Source: Elusimicrobiota bacterium
GTDB taxonomy: Bacteria; Elusimicrobiota; Elusimicrobia; Elusimicrobiales; UBA9959
Direction of reading: 5' to 3'
Assembly (NCBI GenBank): GCA_030639665.1
Contig: DAOWCC010000058.1
Location: 1 to 11,968 of the forward strand
DNA: 11,968 bases
Positions within the stretch are counted from its first letter, which is position 1; every line of letters begins with the position of its first letter. Under the pieces are notes generated by a model. It saw nothing but the letters and a program-made list of their open reading frames with translations. It ran no database searches and had not been told where the DNA came from. A program made the translations under genes and the position numbers. Of this stretch, positions 1 to 7,368 are shown piece by piece.

Positions 1-1
1 A

Positions 2-703
2 ATAACTCCCATGCAATACTGTTTTTTTGATTTTGTCACCAATCATGATTTAAGCCAAAAATTTATTTCCAAATTCGGAACCCGCGATATGTCCATTTTT
101 GTCGGATGCCAGTCTAAATTGAATCAGGCGAGGCTTGAAAAACTCGGCATTGGAGCTGATCCCGAAAAAATGGACAGATACAGTTTGCTTTTTTCAATTA
201 TTCCACGGGTAAAACATCCTTTTGGGAAAACCATATCTTTGCCGGCGAGCATAGGCGAGTCCATGGAATTTCTTCTAAAGCCTCTTAATTTGGAATGGAC
301 GCCTAGTTCAAGATTTGAAAGTCTTCCCGATAAAGGGGATTATAAAGCCGATTATGACGCCGCCCAAAGTTCCGTGATTTTTGATTTATTTGATCCCGGA
401 AGAGAAGCCATTGAAAGTATTCTTGAAGAATGGCGTTCGGCGTTGAAAAACGGATTTCAGTACGCCGGCATAGATATTCCCGTGGACAAGCCGGGGCTCG
501 GCAATTTATACGATATACTTTCAGGCAATAAGTTTTTTGTGGCGGGTTTTGTTCCGCGCCGTTTTTCTGATAAATTATGTTTCCGGTTTCAGTCTATCGG
601 TCATACCGAAGTCGCTTTTGATAAAATTAAGATTTTTTCAGATACGGGAAAACGATTGTTTGAGATTATAAAAAAAGACTATGAGAGGAATTGCCAAATA
701 TGA
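2..703 (+). CDS. GNAT-like acyltransferase family protein, 3' part (5' end outside window)
   Basis: The frame is open to the left edge without a stop, so the ATG at 11 is probably internal and the true start lies outside. The visible part is about 230 residues. Its start aligns loosely by eye with residue ~117 of the 373-residue protein encoded at 4674-5795 (both begin with a YC pair, then share a P-rich middle and a matching C-terminal order of strands with a conserved F-x-P segment). If that holds, roughly 115 residues are missing. The family assignment rests on this resemblance, and I see no catalytic motif in the piece itself. Its stop overlaps the LuxE-like start as ATGA (700-703), which implies translational coupling and a shared job, perhaps handling the same acyl group. 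It could also be an unrelated alpha/beta protein. The gene is secure; the function is weak. Confidence 0.6.
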   Translation: MTPMQYCFFDFVTNHDLSQKFISKFGTRDMSIFVGCQSKLNQARLEKLGIGADPEKMDRYSLLFSIIPRVKHPFGKTISLPASIGESMEFLLKPLNLEWTPSSRFESLPDKGDYKADYDAAQSSVIFDLFDPGREAIESILEEWRSALKNGFQYAGIDIPVDKPGLGNLYDILSGNKFFVAGFVPRRFSDKLCFRFQSIGHTEVAFDKIKIFSDTGKRLFEIIKKDYERNCQI

Positions 704-1824
704 ATGAATTTAAATACGCGGAGAAAATATCCAGAATAAAAAATCCTCTTGACTGGACCGAGGAAAAAAATAAAATTATGGTAAAAGCGGTAAAAGAAAT
801 GGCCGTTTTTCACAATCGGAATTCCGATGAGATAAAAGCATTGTATGCCAAATATAAGTTTAAACCCGAAAGCATAAGAACTGAAAAGGATTTTGAAAGA
901 ATCCCCGCCATTGGCGTGAACGCGATGAAATATCATCTTTTAACTTCTTTGCCTCATAAACAATTAGAGCTTAAACTCACTTCGTCCGGCACGCGCGGCC
1001 AAAAAACGCAAATTTGGTTTGATAAGCCAAGCCTTGACAGAGTGCAGGCTATGCTTGAAACACTTTGGCGGCAAGAAGGCTTTATTTCAAGCGATTCCAC
1101 GAATTATCTTATGTTCGTTTATGATCCCGCTGACGCGAAGAATTTGGGTATTTCGTTCAGCAATATGAATCAGCAGAGATTCGCTCCCGTTAATGAGGCT
1201 TTTTACGCTCTTAAAAAAAACAAGGCCGGCGAGTGGGAATATAGAAAAGAGGCTATGATTAATAAACTTAAGGAGTTTGCCAAAGAGGGCAAACCTGTTA
1301 GAATGTTTGGAATTCCCAGTTTTATTTATGAACTTTTCAAAGATTTGCCCGCGAAAGATCGCGTTTCACTGCCGAAAGGCAGTTTTGTTTTTACGGCCGG
1401 AGGTTGGAAAGCCGCTGAAGATAAAAAAGTGGAAAAAGATGTTTTTAGAAAAAGAATAAATGAATGCACGGGCATTCCATCAGAAAATATAAGGGACGGT
1501 TATGGCATGGCCGAGCATTCCGCTCCTTATGAAGAATGTTCCAGCCACAGATTTCACATACCGGTATATAATCGCATTTTGGCGCGAGATCCCGTTACAA
1601 TGAAAGTTTTACCTAATGGAGAACCGGGGCTTCTTGAATTTATAACACCTTTCAATGCCATGATGCCCAATCTCGCGATAGTGTCAACCGATATAGGATA
1701 TATTGACAAAGAAAAATGCGATTGCGGCCATTCTTCCCCCACATTTACGCTTGTCGGCAGAGGTGGACTGGTAAAGCATAAAGGCTGCGCCATTCAGGCG
1801 GCGGATATTTTAAAGAAAAAATAA
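700..1824 (+). CDS. LuxE-like acyl-protein synthetase
   Basis: A 374-residue protein of the LuxE family (ANL adenylate-forming superfamily), close in length to Vibrio LuxE (~380). The family activates a carboxylic acid with ATP and carries it as a thioester to the reductase LuxC. Visible motifs are the phosphate-binding SSGTRG loop at 95-100, DGYGMAEH at 266-273, CDCG at 340-343, and a C-terminal KGCA with Cys363. That Cys matches in position the acylated Cys near residue 362-364 known in luminous-bacteria LuxE. I chose ATG 700 over the TTG at 691 because AGAGG (684-688) sits 11 nt before the ATG but only 2 nt before the TTG, and because the ATG overlaps the upstream stop. The acyl substrate cannot be read from sequence. 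No LuxD-type thioesterase is seen nearby. Confidence 0.9.
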   Translation: MNEFKYAEKISRIKNPLDWTEEKNKIMVKAVKEMAVFHNRNSDEIKALYAKYKFKPESIRTEKDFERIPAIGVNAMKYHLLTSLPHKQLELKLTSSGTRGQKTQIWFDKPSLDRVQAMLETLWRQEGFISSDSTNYLMFVYDPADAKNLGISFSNMNQQRFAPVNEAFYALKKNKAGEWEYRKEAMINKLKEFAKEGKPVRMFGIPSFIYELFKDLPAKDRVSLPKGSFVFTAGGWKAAEDKKVEKDVFRKRINECTGIPSENIRDGYGMAEHSAPYEECSSHRFHIPVYNRILARDPVTMKVLPNGEPGLLEFITPFNAMMPNLAIVSTDIGYIDKEKCDCGHSSPTFTLVGRGGLVKHKGCAIQAADILKKK

Positions 1825-1871
1825 GCAACAAATTTGATGTATAGGTGCGCCGAATTTCAATGTCTAAAGCG

Positions 1872-1961
1872 ACCACGAAAGCGTGAAAATTAGGAAGACA
1901 CGAAAAACAGCGAAAAAAATAAAATATGTTTCGTGCTTTCAGCCTTTCGTGCCTTCGTGGT
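1872..1961. repeat. Imperfect inverted repeat, ~34-bp arms
   Basis: The left arm 1872-1905 begins ACCACGAAAGCGTGAAAA and the right arm 1929-1961 ends GCCTTCGTGGT. The reverse complement of the right arm matches the left over about three quarters of positions, including both outer ACCACGAA and inner CACGAAA blocks, with a 23-nt loop. The repeated CACGAA units suggest a dispersed intergenic repeat rather than a gene-specific control site. RNA from either strand could fold into a long hairpin. The arms lack a following T run, so a simple intrinsic terminator is unlikely. Confidence 0.65.
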
Positions 1962-2003
1962 AATGTTTTATAAAGAATTCTCCGCCAAAGGCGGGATTGA
2001 TTT

Positions 2004-2009
2004 AAGGAG
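2004..2009 (+). promoter_or_regulatory. Ribosome binding site of the LuxC-ligase fusion
   Basis: AAGGAG lies 6 nt before ATG 2016, the strongest Shine-Dalgarno match in the window, and fixes the start. A CCGCC-AAA-GGCGG stem-loop (1982-1994) sits 9 nt upstream of it and could influence access, though it does not include the site. Confidence 0.75.
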
Positions 2010-2015
2010 AAGATA

Positions 2016-4649
2016 ATGAGATATTTTTCAGGTAAATGGCAAAGCGACAAACGGCCTCTTACGGTTTTACAAGTTAATGAAATATGCGATAAAGCTTCCG
2101 AGTGCCGCAAACAAATGGCCGACTATCCTTTGGATAAAATCTTGAGTTTATTGGAAATGGTGGGCGAGAAATGGCGGAATCCCGATTATAAATACAGAAA
2201 AGAGGCGGAGAAATTATTGCCGGCTGAAATCGGTTTTTCAAAGGAAATGATTGATTTGGGAATTAATGAAGTCGGGGCGATGTTAAATGCTGAAGTTTTG
2301 AAAAAGAAAATCGCCACGGAATTCGGGGGCATACCCAGAATATCCGAACACAAATATAATTTTGAAACGCAAACCGCTTTGCAATGGAGGCCAATCGGAG
2401 TGATTTTGCATGTTTTGGCGGGGAATGTTTTTTTAGTCGGCATTATGTCTCTTATTGAAGGTCTTATTACGGGAAATGTGAATATACTTAAAATGTCGTC
2501 CGGGGAAAAGGTCTTTCTCCCTTTATTTATTAAATCGCTGAAAGAATGCGATAAAGAAGGATTTATTTCCAACTCAATAGCGCTGATAGATTATTCCTCG
2601 TCTCAAAAAGATATTATGGCGGAATTTAAAAAAAGAGCGGACGGCATTGCCGTGTGGGGAGGAGAAGCCGCCATAAAGGGATACAGAAATGATCTTGGAG
2701 CCGGAACCAAGCTGATCGTGTTCGGTCCGAAGATAAGTTTTGCCGCTATAAGCAAAAAGGGGATGTCGTCTAATAAAATGGAAGACATGGCCGAAAAATT
2801 GGCTCTGGATATCTCCATTTGGGATCAGAACGCCTGCACCGCTCCGCAGGTTTGTTATGTTGAGGGCAAGAAAAACGCCGAACTTTTCAGCGAGAAATTG
2901 GCTTTGGCGATGAAAAAAATATCCGTTAAATTGCCTTCCGGTGAAACGGATATGGCAAGCGCGATAGAGATACAAAAAATGCGCAGTCTTTTTGAAATCT
3001 CTGAAATAAAAGGAGAAGGAGTTTTAAAAGAATCTCCAAAGGGCCTTGATTGGACGATTGTTGTTGATAAAAACAAAGTTTTGGAACCTTCACCATTAAA
3101 CAGAACCATAAGAATTATTCCTTTTACAAATATCGGCGATGTCATAGCCAATACGGATAATTTGAGAGGATATGTTCAGACAGTCGGTCTTTCAGCCGGC
3201 GATTATGAAAAATGGAATATTTCAAAAGAGCTTATTGAAAGCGGAGCTTTAAGAGTGGTTGATATCGGCAAAATGGGAGGTGGAGAGGTTGATGATCCTC
3301 ATGACGGAGCGTATAATTTGCGGGAGTGGATGAATATTGTTCTGATCCGCGTTTCGGGCAAAAGAAAAAACATTCATCCGATAGATGAAATTCCGGCGGA
3401 TGAAAAAAACGCCATAATCAATTCAAGATTAAGAGAGTTGATTGAGAAAGCCCGGAAATCCGAATTTTACGGAAAAAGGTTGAAAAAAATAAAAATAGAA
3501 ACCACCGATGATCTTGTAAAAATTCCAATGCTTACGCGCCCTGAGATGGAAAAAAATATGCCGCCGCAAGGCAATGGGCTGTCAACGGGAGATTATTCCG
3601 GCGGTTATGTTTCAAGAAGCGGCGGTTCAACGGGGATTCCCAAATTTTCAATTTATGACAATCATGATTGGGACCATATGATAGATTCTGCGGTGAGAAT
3701 ATTCAGAGCAATGGGAATTAAAAAAACGGATAGATTGGCCAATTTTATGATTGCCGGAGATTTATACGGAAGTTTTATTTCATTTGATCATATAAATTTC
3801 AAAATCGGCGTGACTTCATTCGGTTTTTCCACAAACACAAAACCCGAAGTTTTTTTGGATATGTGGAAAAAATTCAATATTAATGTCGCGCAGATGATAC
3901 CCAGTATAGGAGTGCCTTATTTGAGGGAAGTAAAAAAACTGGATCCTTCCTTTACAATTGAAAAGGTAATGTACGCGGGAACGCCTATGAGCAAAACCGA
4001 TTATGACTGGATTAAATCCGAGCTTGGAGCCAAAACCATTTGTTCTGTTATCGGAGCCAATGACGGGGGCGCAATCGCTTTTCAGTGTGAAGAAATGAGC
4101 GGAGCCGTTCATCACACCATAGACGATTATAATTATATAGAAATTGTTGATGAAAAAGGGGAAAGGGTTCCCGACGGGACTCAGGGCAGAATTCTTATTA
4201 CAAGCCTTCTTAAACACGCTTTCCCGTTGATAAGATACGATATAGGAGACAGCGGCAGAATTATCAATAAAGCCTGCTCCTGCGGCCGGACAAACAGGAT
4301 ATTGGAATATATGGGCAGGGCGGACGATATTATTACCCTTGGGATTTTGAATTTAAAATTTCAGGATATAAAATCCGCTTTAAAGTCATTTCCATTATCT
4401 GAAATTCAGGTGGCGGCAAAAAATAATGAAAAAGGGGAGTATATTGTTGTAAGAATGGAGACCTCCGAGCCAATGGATGATTTGAAAGCTAAAATACATA
4501 AAAAACTGCTTATTTCAATTCCAAGATTAAAACAACAGCTTGAGGCAAAATGCATTAGTAAACTTGAGATAGAAATGCGCCGTCCGGGTTTATTAAAACG
4601 GCATCCGAGAAGCGGAAAAGTAAAGACCCTGCTTGATGAAAGAAAATAA
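2016..4649 (+). CDS. Fusion of LuxC-type acyl reductase and PaaK/LuxE-like ligase
   Basis: An 877-residue two-domain enzyme. Residues ~1-440 are a LuxC-type acyl-CoA/acyl-protein reductase. It has an aldehyde-dehydrogenase-like core with WRPIGVILHVLAGN near 125, a likely catalytic Cys274 in DQNACTAPQ (Vibrio LuxC uses Cys286), and PHDG at 428-431. Residues ~455-877 are an ANL ligase like phenylacetate-CoA ligase, with SRSGGSTGIPK at 533-543, RYDIGD at 740-745, and CSCG at 754-757. Families: LuxC reduces an activated acyl thioester to aldehyde with NADPH; PaaK-type ligases make acyl-AMP and then a thioester. Inference: activation and reduction occur in one chain, with the upstream LuxE-like protein as a second acyl donor. 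No carrier-protein domain is evident between the halves. LuxC alone is about 480 residues, so the fusion is real and not a missed stop. Cytoplasmic; no membrane segment seen. Confidence 0.9.
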   Translation: MRYFSGKWQSDKRPLTVLQVNEICDKASECRKQMADYPLDKILSLLEMVGEKWRNPDYKYRKEAEKLLPAEIGFSKEMIDLGINEVGAMLNAEVLKKKIATEFGGIPRISEHKYNFETQTALQWRPIGVILHVLAGNVFLVGIMSLIEGLITGNVNILKMSSGEKVFLPLFIKSLKECDKEGFISNSIALIDYSSSQKDIMAEFKKRADGIAVWGGEAAIKGYRNDLGAGTKLIVFGPKISFAAISKKGMSSNKMEDMAEKLALDISIWDQNACTAPQVCYVEGKKNAELFSEKLALAMKKISVKLPSGETDMASAIEIQKMRSLFEISEIKGEGVLKESPKGLDWTIVVDKNKVLEPSPLNRTIRIIPFTNIGDVIANTDNLRGYVQTVGLSAGDYEKWNISKELIESGALRVVDIGKMGGGEVDDPHDGAYNLREWMNIVLIRVSGKRKNIHPIDEIPADEKNAIINSRLRELIEKARKSEFYGKRLKKIKIETTDDLVKIPMLTRPEMEKNMPPQGNGLSTGDYSGGYVSRSGGSTGIPKFSIYDNHDWDHMIDSAVRIFRAMGIKKTDRLANFMIAGDLYGSFISFDHINFKIGVTSFGFSTNTKPEVFLDMWKKFNINVAQMIPSIGVPYLREVKKLDPSFTIEKVMYAGTPMSKTDYDWIKSELGAKTICSVIGANDGGAIAFQCEEMSGAVHHTIDDYNYIEIVDEKGERVPDGTQGRILITSLLKHAFPLIRYDIGDSGRIINKACSCGRTNRILEYMGRADDIITLGILNLKFQDIKSALKSFPLSEIQVAAKNNEKGEYIVVRMETSEPMDDLKAKIHKKLLISIPRLKQQLEAKCISKLEIEMRRPGLLKRHPRSGKVKTLLDERK

Positions 4650-4657
4650 GTCGGGTG

Positions 4658-4688
4658 ATTAATTTACAAGATGTTAAATTAATTTTTT
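4658..4688 (+). terminator. Probable intrinsic terminator after the LuxC-ligase gene
   Basis: A perfect 9-bp stem (ATTAATTTA at 4658-4666 with TAAATTAAT at 4675-4683), loop of 8 nt, runs into T6 (4683-4688). The stem is entirely A/T, so it is weak. The T tract serves only the + strand. It overlaps the stop codon of the convergent gene (stop at 4674-4676). Confidence 0.45.
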
Positions 4689-5795
4689 AAATTCTTTTAC
4701 ATACTTTGTGAAGATTTTATTGTTTATCTTGGTTTTAACGGTTCCGTTAATTTCCGAGGATTTGGCGAATATAACATAATCTCTTTTTTTATTGCCATGA
4801 TTTTTGAGGGACGGAAAATACACGCAGGGTAAATAACCCGCCTTTAAAATACAATCAATGCCTTGAATATCTCCCGCGTCATTTATGACTTCAATATAAG
4901 TAATGTTTTTTTTCTGAAGGATATTCGCTATTTCTTTATAAAGTTTAACGGGGTTCACCTGAGTTTTTAATCTTTCTCCTATAATGGTGGCGAAATTCAG
5001 CTCTTCAATTATATTTACGAAAATTTCAATCTTTTGGTCGGGATCGGTTATAAGAGTATTGGGCTTCTGAAAAGGGTAAAAATTCACCGAAAGCATTTTT
5101 TGCTCTTTTAAAATATTGAATTTTCTTGAAACGAAATGAGGCGCCTGTATTATTTCCAATATGGGTAAATCAAAGTTCGGTTCGCTTTCGGAAGAAATTT
5201 TTCCCAAAGGCAATGCTTTAAGACCGCACTCTTTTCCGGCTATGGCAAAAAACGGCTTTATGACGGGATGAAGTTTAATATTGTCATTGCGTCTGATTGA
5301 GAGCGCGTCATGAAAATAATAAGCGGTAAGTCCGCTTATTTCAAACGGTAAAGAAGGCATTGTTTTTGGAAAAATCCCCAGAATTTTAAATCCCGCGTTT
5401 ATTGTCAGTTCTTGTTGCCGGGATTTGAGAGTGCGGGTGGTGCAGTAAAGCATATCAATGGCTTTTAAATTTTTTTCTATATAATCCACCGTAAAATTCA
5501 AAAGTTTAAGGAAGATTTTTTCCTGATTTTTTTCAGCGGGACTAATTATCATTTGATGAATTTTAGCCAGGCCGTGCTCTTTTTCCGGCATGATGGATAT
5601 TATCGCGATAATGTCGCTTTTATTTTCCGCCATAAAATAAAAAGCGGTTTCGTTTTCAATCAAAAATTTAATCTCTTTGGAGGTTGGAAGAGCGACGATT
5701 TTAGCCGGCTTGTGTATTGATTTATAAAATCGCGCCAAGTTCAACGCGTCTTCTTTTATTGCCGGTCGATATTGGGTTAATTTGTCTGATGTCAT
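4674..5795 (-). CDS. GNAT-like acyltransferase with C-terminal GNAT-like half
   Basis: A 373-residue protein, about twice a single GNAT domain. Residues ~8-145 look like a GNAT fold: an N-terminal RPAIKEDALNLARFY helix region, then GLAKIHQMIISP (75-86) leading into the position of the acyl-CoA pyrophosphate loop. That loop reads AEKNQEKIF and lacks the usual Q/R-x-x-G-x-G/A, so acyl-CoA binding may be altered or lost. Residues ~225-355 form a second alpha/beta part ending with a GYLPCVYFP segment. GNAT proteins usually move an acyl group to an amine; the acceptor here is unknown. It lies 2 nt after the transporter gene, hence one operon, and is convergent with the LuxC fusion. It resembles the truncated protein at the left edge, suggesting an old duplication and a role linked to the lux-like genes. 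Confidence 0.7.
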   Translation of the reverse strand: MTSDKLTQYRPAIKEDALNLARFYKSIHKPAKIVALPTSKEIKFLIENETAFYFMAENKSDIIAIISIMPEKEHGLAKIHQMIISPAEKNQEKIFLKLLNFTVDYIEKNLKAIDMLYCTTRTLKSRQQELTINAGFKILGIFPKTMPSLPFEISGLTAYYFHDALSIRRNDNIKLHPVIKPFFAIAGKECGLKALPLGKISSESEPNFDLPILEIIQAPHFVSRKFNILKEQKMLSVNFYPFQKPNTLITDPDQKIEIFVNIIEELNFATIIGERLKTQVNPVKLYKEIANILQKKNITYIEVINDAGDIQGIDCILKAGYLPCVYFPSLKNHGNKKRDYVIFAKSSEINGTVKTKINNKIFTKYVKEFKKLI

Positions 5796-5797
5796 AT

Positions 5798-7024
5798 TTA
5801 AGCCGCCTGAGATACAGCCGTATCAAATAAATGTTCGTTTTTCGCCAGATAAACGAAAAAGCCCGCGACGCACATAATTCCAAAACCCTGAATAAGGCAT
5901 ACCGTCGGCGGATTCATGAAATCCGCGAGCAGTCCGAAAAGAAAATATGAAATGGGGAAAGTAAAACTGATTAGCGCCTGCATAAGCGCGAAAAATCTCC
6001 CCTTAATTGCTTGCTTGACGGATTTTTGGAATAAAGAAATAAATTTAACATTGTTTACTCCCAAAGCAAAGCCCGCTATAAACAGAAAAGCCATATAGGT
6101 GAACTGATTAATTAAAAGTCCGGGAATAAAAAGACAAAGGCCGAGAATAAAAATACATCCGGCTCCGAGTTTTATCGTACTTTTAACAAAGTTGAACAGT
6201 GGCGCTGAAAAAGTTCCCGCTAATATGCCTATCCAAATGCTGGCTTCAAGCATTCCAAAAACTGACGCGCCCGCGTTTAGTGTTTTATTGGCATAGAGAG
6301 GCAAAATGATAATTATGGGAGTCGCGAAGAAATTTACGGCGCCGAAGCCGAAGAGGACTCTTTTTATCAGTGGTATATCTTCCAGTATTTTCCAGCCGGA
6401 AATCTGGTTAAGGTCTTTTTTCTCTTCATGCATAGCGCATTTATGATGAAAATGAATGGCGGAATTGATTATTCCCGCTAATAAATAACTGAACGCGGTT
6501 AAAAGAACAACGCCTTTAATTCCCAATTGGCTTATAAGCATTGCGCCCATCACGGCTCCTGAAAAATTGGCAAGCGATTGGGTTGAAACCTGAAAAGTCA
6601 CCGCTTTTTCTATTTCTTCAGGCTGAACTATTTCAGCGACAGCTCTGTTTAAAGTCGGGTCTATAAAAGCCTGCATAAGGGCGAGCGCAATCATTGCCGC
6701 GCAGCCGTATGTAAAAGTGAATATGGATTTATCCAACATTAAAGTAACGATTCCGATAATAATGGCTATCCCTAAATTGCAGGCGACCAAAACCTTTTTA
6801 CTGGATGTTTTATCAATGGTTTTTCCGATAAATTTAACCAATAATATGGCGGGCAATGCGGACATAACCATGAATATACCCAGTTCTTTTCCTGAAGGCT
6901 GATCACCCAGAGAAGTGACTATCCACCAGACAATGGCGATTTGAAACATTCTTAAACCGCCCTGGCTCAAAATTTGTCCCAGCCATAAAAGCCAGAAATA
7001 GGGACTGCTAAATTTAATATTCAT
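5798..7024 (-). CDS. Major facilitator superfamily (MFS) transporter
   Basis: A 408-residue, very hydrophobic protein with about 12 predicted membrane segments, the usual length for MFS. It begins with YFWLLWLGQILSQGGLRMFQ, and the loop after the second segment carries GKTIDKTSSKK, a loose version of the MFS motif A. The overall look is of the MFS_3/EntS-like exporter branch, including a long cytoplasmic loop near the middle with a charged HHKCAMHEEKKD stretch. Inner-membrane efflux of a small molecule is the likely role; the substrate is unknown. AGAGGA (7029-7034, complement) precedes the ATG by 4 nt and supports the start. It is the first gene of a two-gene operon with the GNAT-like protein, so export may be of a compound that the acyltransferase modifies; this is inference. 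Confidence 0.88.
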   Translation of the reverse strand: MNIKFSSPYFWLLWLGQILSQGGLRMFQIAIVWWIVTSLGDQPSGKELGIFMVMSALPAILLVKFIGKTIDKTSSKKVLVACNLGIAIIIGIVTLMLDKSIFTFTYGCAAMIALALMQAFIDPTLNRAVAEIVQPEEIEKAVTFQVSTQSLANFSGAVMGAMLISQLGIKGVVLLTAFSYLLAGIINSAIHFHHKCAMHEEKKDLNQISGWKILEDIPLIKRVLFGFGAVNFFATPIIIILPLYANKTLNAGASVFGMLEASIWIGILAGTFSAPLFNFVKSTIKLGAGCIFILGLCLFIPGLLINQFTYMAFLFIAGFALGVNNVKFISLFQKSVKQAIKGRFFALMQALISFTFPISYFLFGLLADFMNPPTVCLIQGFGIMCVAGFFVYLAKNEHLFDTAVSQAA

Positions 7025-7063
7025 AGATTCCTCTGTTTAATAATTGGGTTTGATGATGGAAAT

Positions 7064-7072
7064 ATTATAACA
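7064..7072 (-). promoter_or_regulatory. Extended -10 promoter for the MFS/GNAT operon
   Basis: On the minus strand the bases read TGTTATAAT, a perfect extended -10 (TGn plus TATAAT), about 40 nt before the MFS start. The -35 is poor (TGGTTA at a 16-nt spacing), as is common for extended -10 promoters. The predicted leader is about 33 nt. Confidence 0.55.
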
Positions 7073-7138
7073 AATAGCCAAAAAATAACCAGTGGAACAG
7101 GGAAATTTGTAGGGAATTTGGCGAGGCATTGTGGCGGT

Positions 7139-7205
7139 AGCTGCAAAGCGACTTGTCCTTTCGAACTTCTGCTTCGTAACTTCAGTGAAGAAGTAGCTTT
7201 GTGCT
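7139..7205. repeat. Nested inverted repeat, possible structured RNA or dispersed repeat
   Basis: The outer arms AGCTGCAAAGC (7139-7149) and GCTTTGTGCT (7196-7205) pair with one bulged base and one G-T pair. Inside, ACTTCT (7165-7170) pairs with AGAAGT (7189-7194), and CTTC-AGT-GAAG offers an alternative small hairpin. The words CTTCG and GAAG recur through 7150-7225. It looks like a folded intergenic repeat unit rather than a protein-binding operator. Confidence 0.45.
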
Positions 7206-7260
7206 CCCTTCGTAGCCTTGGCGTAGAATGGGGCGAAAAAGGAATCTTTGCTATGTAGCG

Positions 7261-7287
7261 GCGGGATTGTTATCCCGCTATTTTTTT
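7261..7287 (+). terminator. Terminator-like hairpin upstream of the exported-protein operon
   Basis: GCGGGAT (7261-7267), loop TGTT, ATCCCGC (7272-7278), then TA and T7 (7281-7287): a 7-bp perfect stem with a T tract, the classic intrinsic terminator form on the + strand. No + strand gene ends just before it, since the MFS gene reads away. It may be a leader attenuator, an insulator, or part of a dispersed repeat. Confidence 0.55.
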
Positions 7288-7368
7288 AAATTTTAATCAT
7301 TATGGTTTTTAGCAGGTTTTGGGTTTAAAACAATTTTTTTCTTTACATTTATTTTTGAATTTGCAAAA

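Larger units (their letters stand above)
1825..2015. other. Intergenic region between luxE-like and luxC-ligase genes
   Basis: This 191-bp gap holds a large imperfect inverted repeat (1872-1905 with 1929-1961), a small CCGCC/GGCGG stem-loop (1982-1994) and the ribosome binding site of the next gene. I found no coding potential and no convincing -35/-10 pair. The reductase fusion may therefore be read through from upstream or have its own unrecognised promoter. Confidence 0.6.
7025..7368. other. Divergent intergenic region
   Basis: 344 bp between the divergent MFS gene and the exported-protein operon. It holds the MFS promoter (7064-7072), a complex inverted repeat (7139-7205), a GC-richer tract rich in CTTCG/GAAG words up to about 7236, and a terminator-like hairpin (7261-7287). 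I see no gene and no clear promoter or Shine-Dalgarno for the + strand operon. Confidence 0.6.

Noticed and set aside
691..699. TTG start for the LuxE-like gene giving three extra residues
   Set aside because: The Shine-Dalgarno AGAGG would be only 2 nt away. ATG 700 has workable spacing and the ATGA overlap.
1872..1961. Terminal inverted repeats of an insertion sequence
   Set aside because: The arms are only 23 nt apart with no transposase and no flanking target duplication seen.
1745..2110. Minus-strand open frame across the intergenic gap
   Set aside because: It lies over the end of the LuxE-like gene, the inverted repeat and the start of the reductase fusion, and its peptide resembles no protein family. 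It is a chance frame.
2..4649. Bioluminescence operon (luxCDABE)
   Set aside because: Only LuxE-like and LuxC-like genes are present; no luxA, luxB or luxD is visible, and the LuxC is fused to a ligase.
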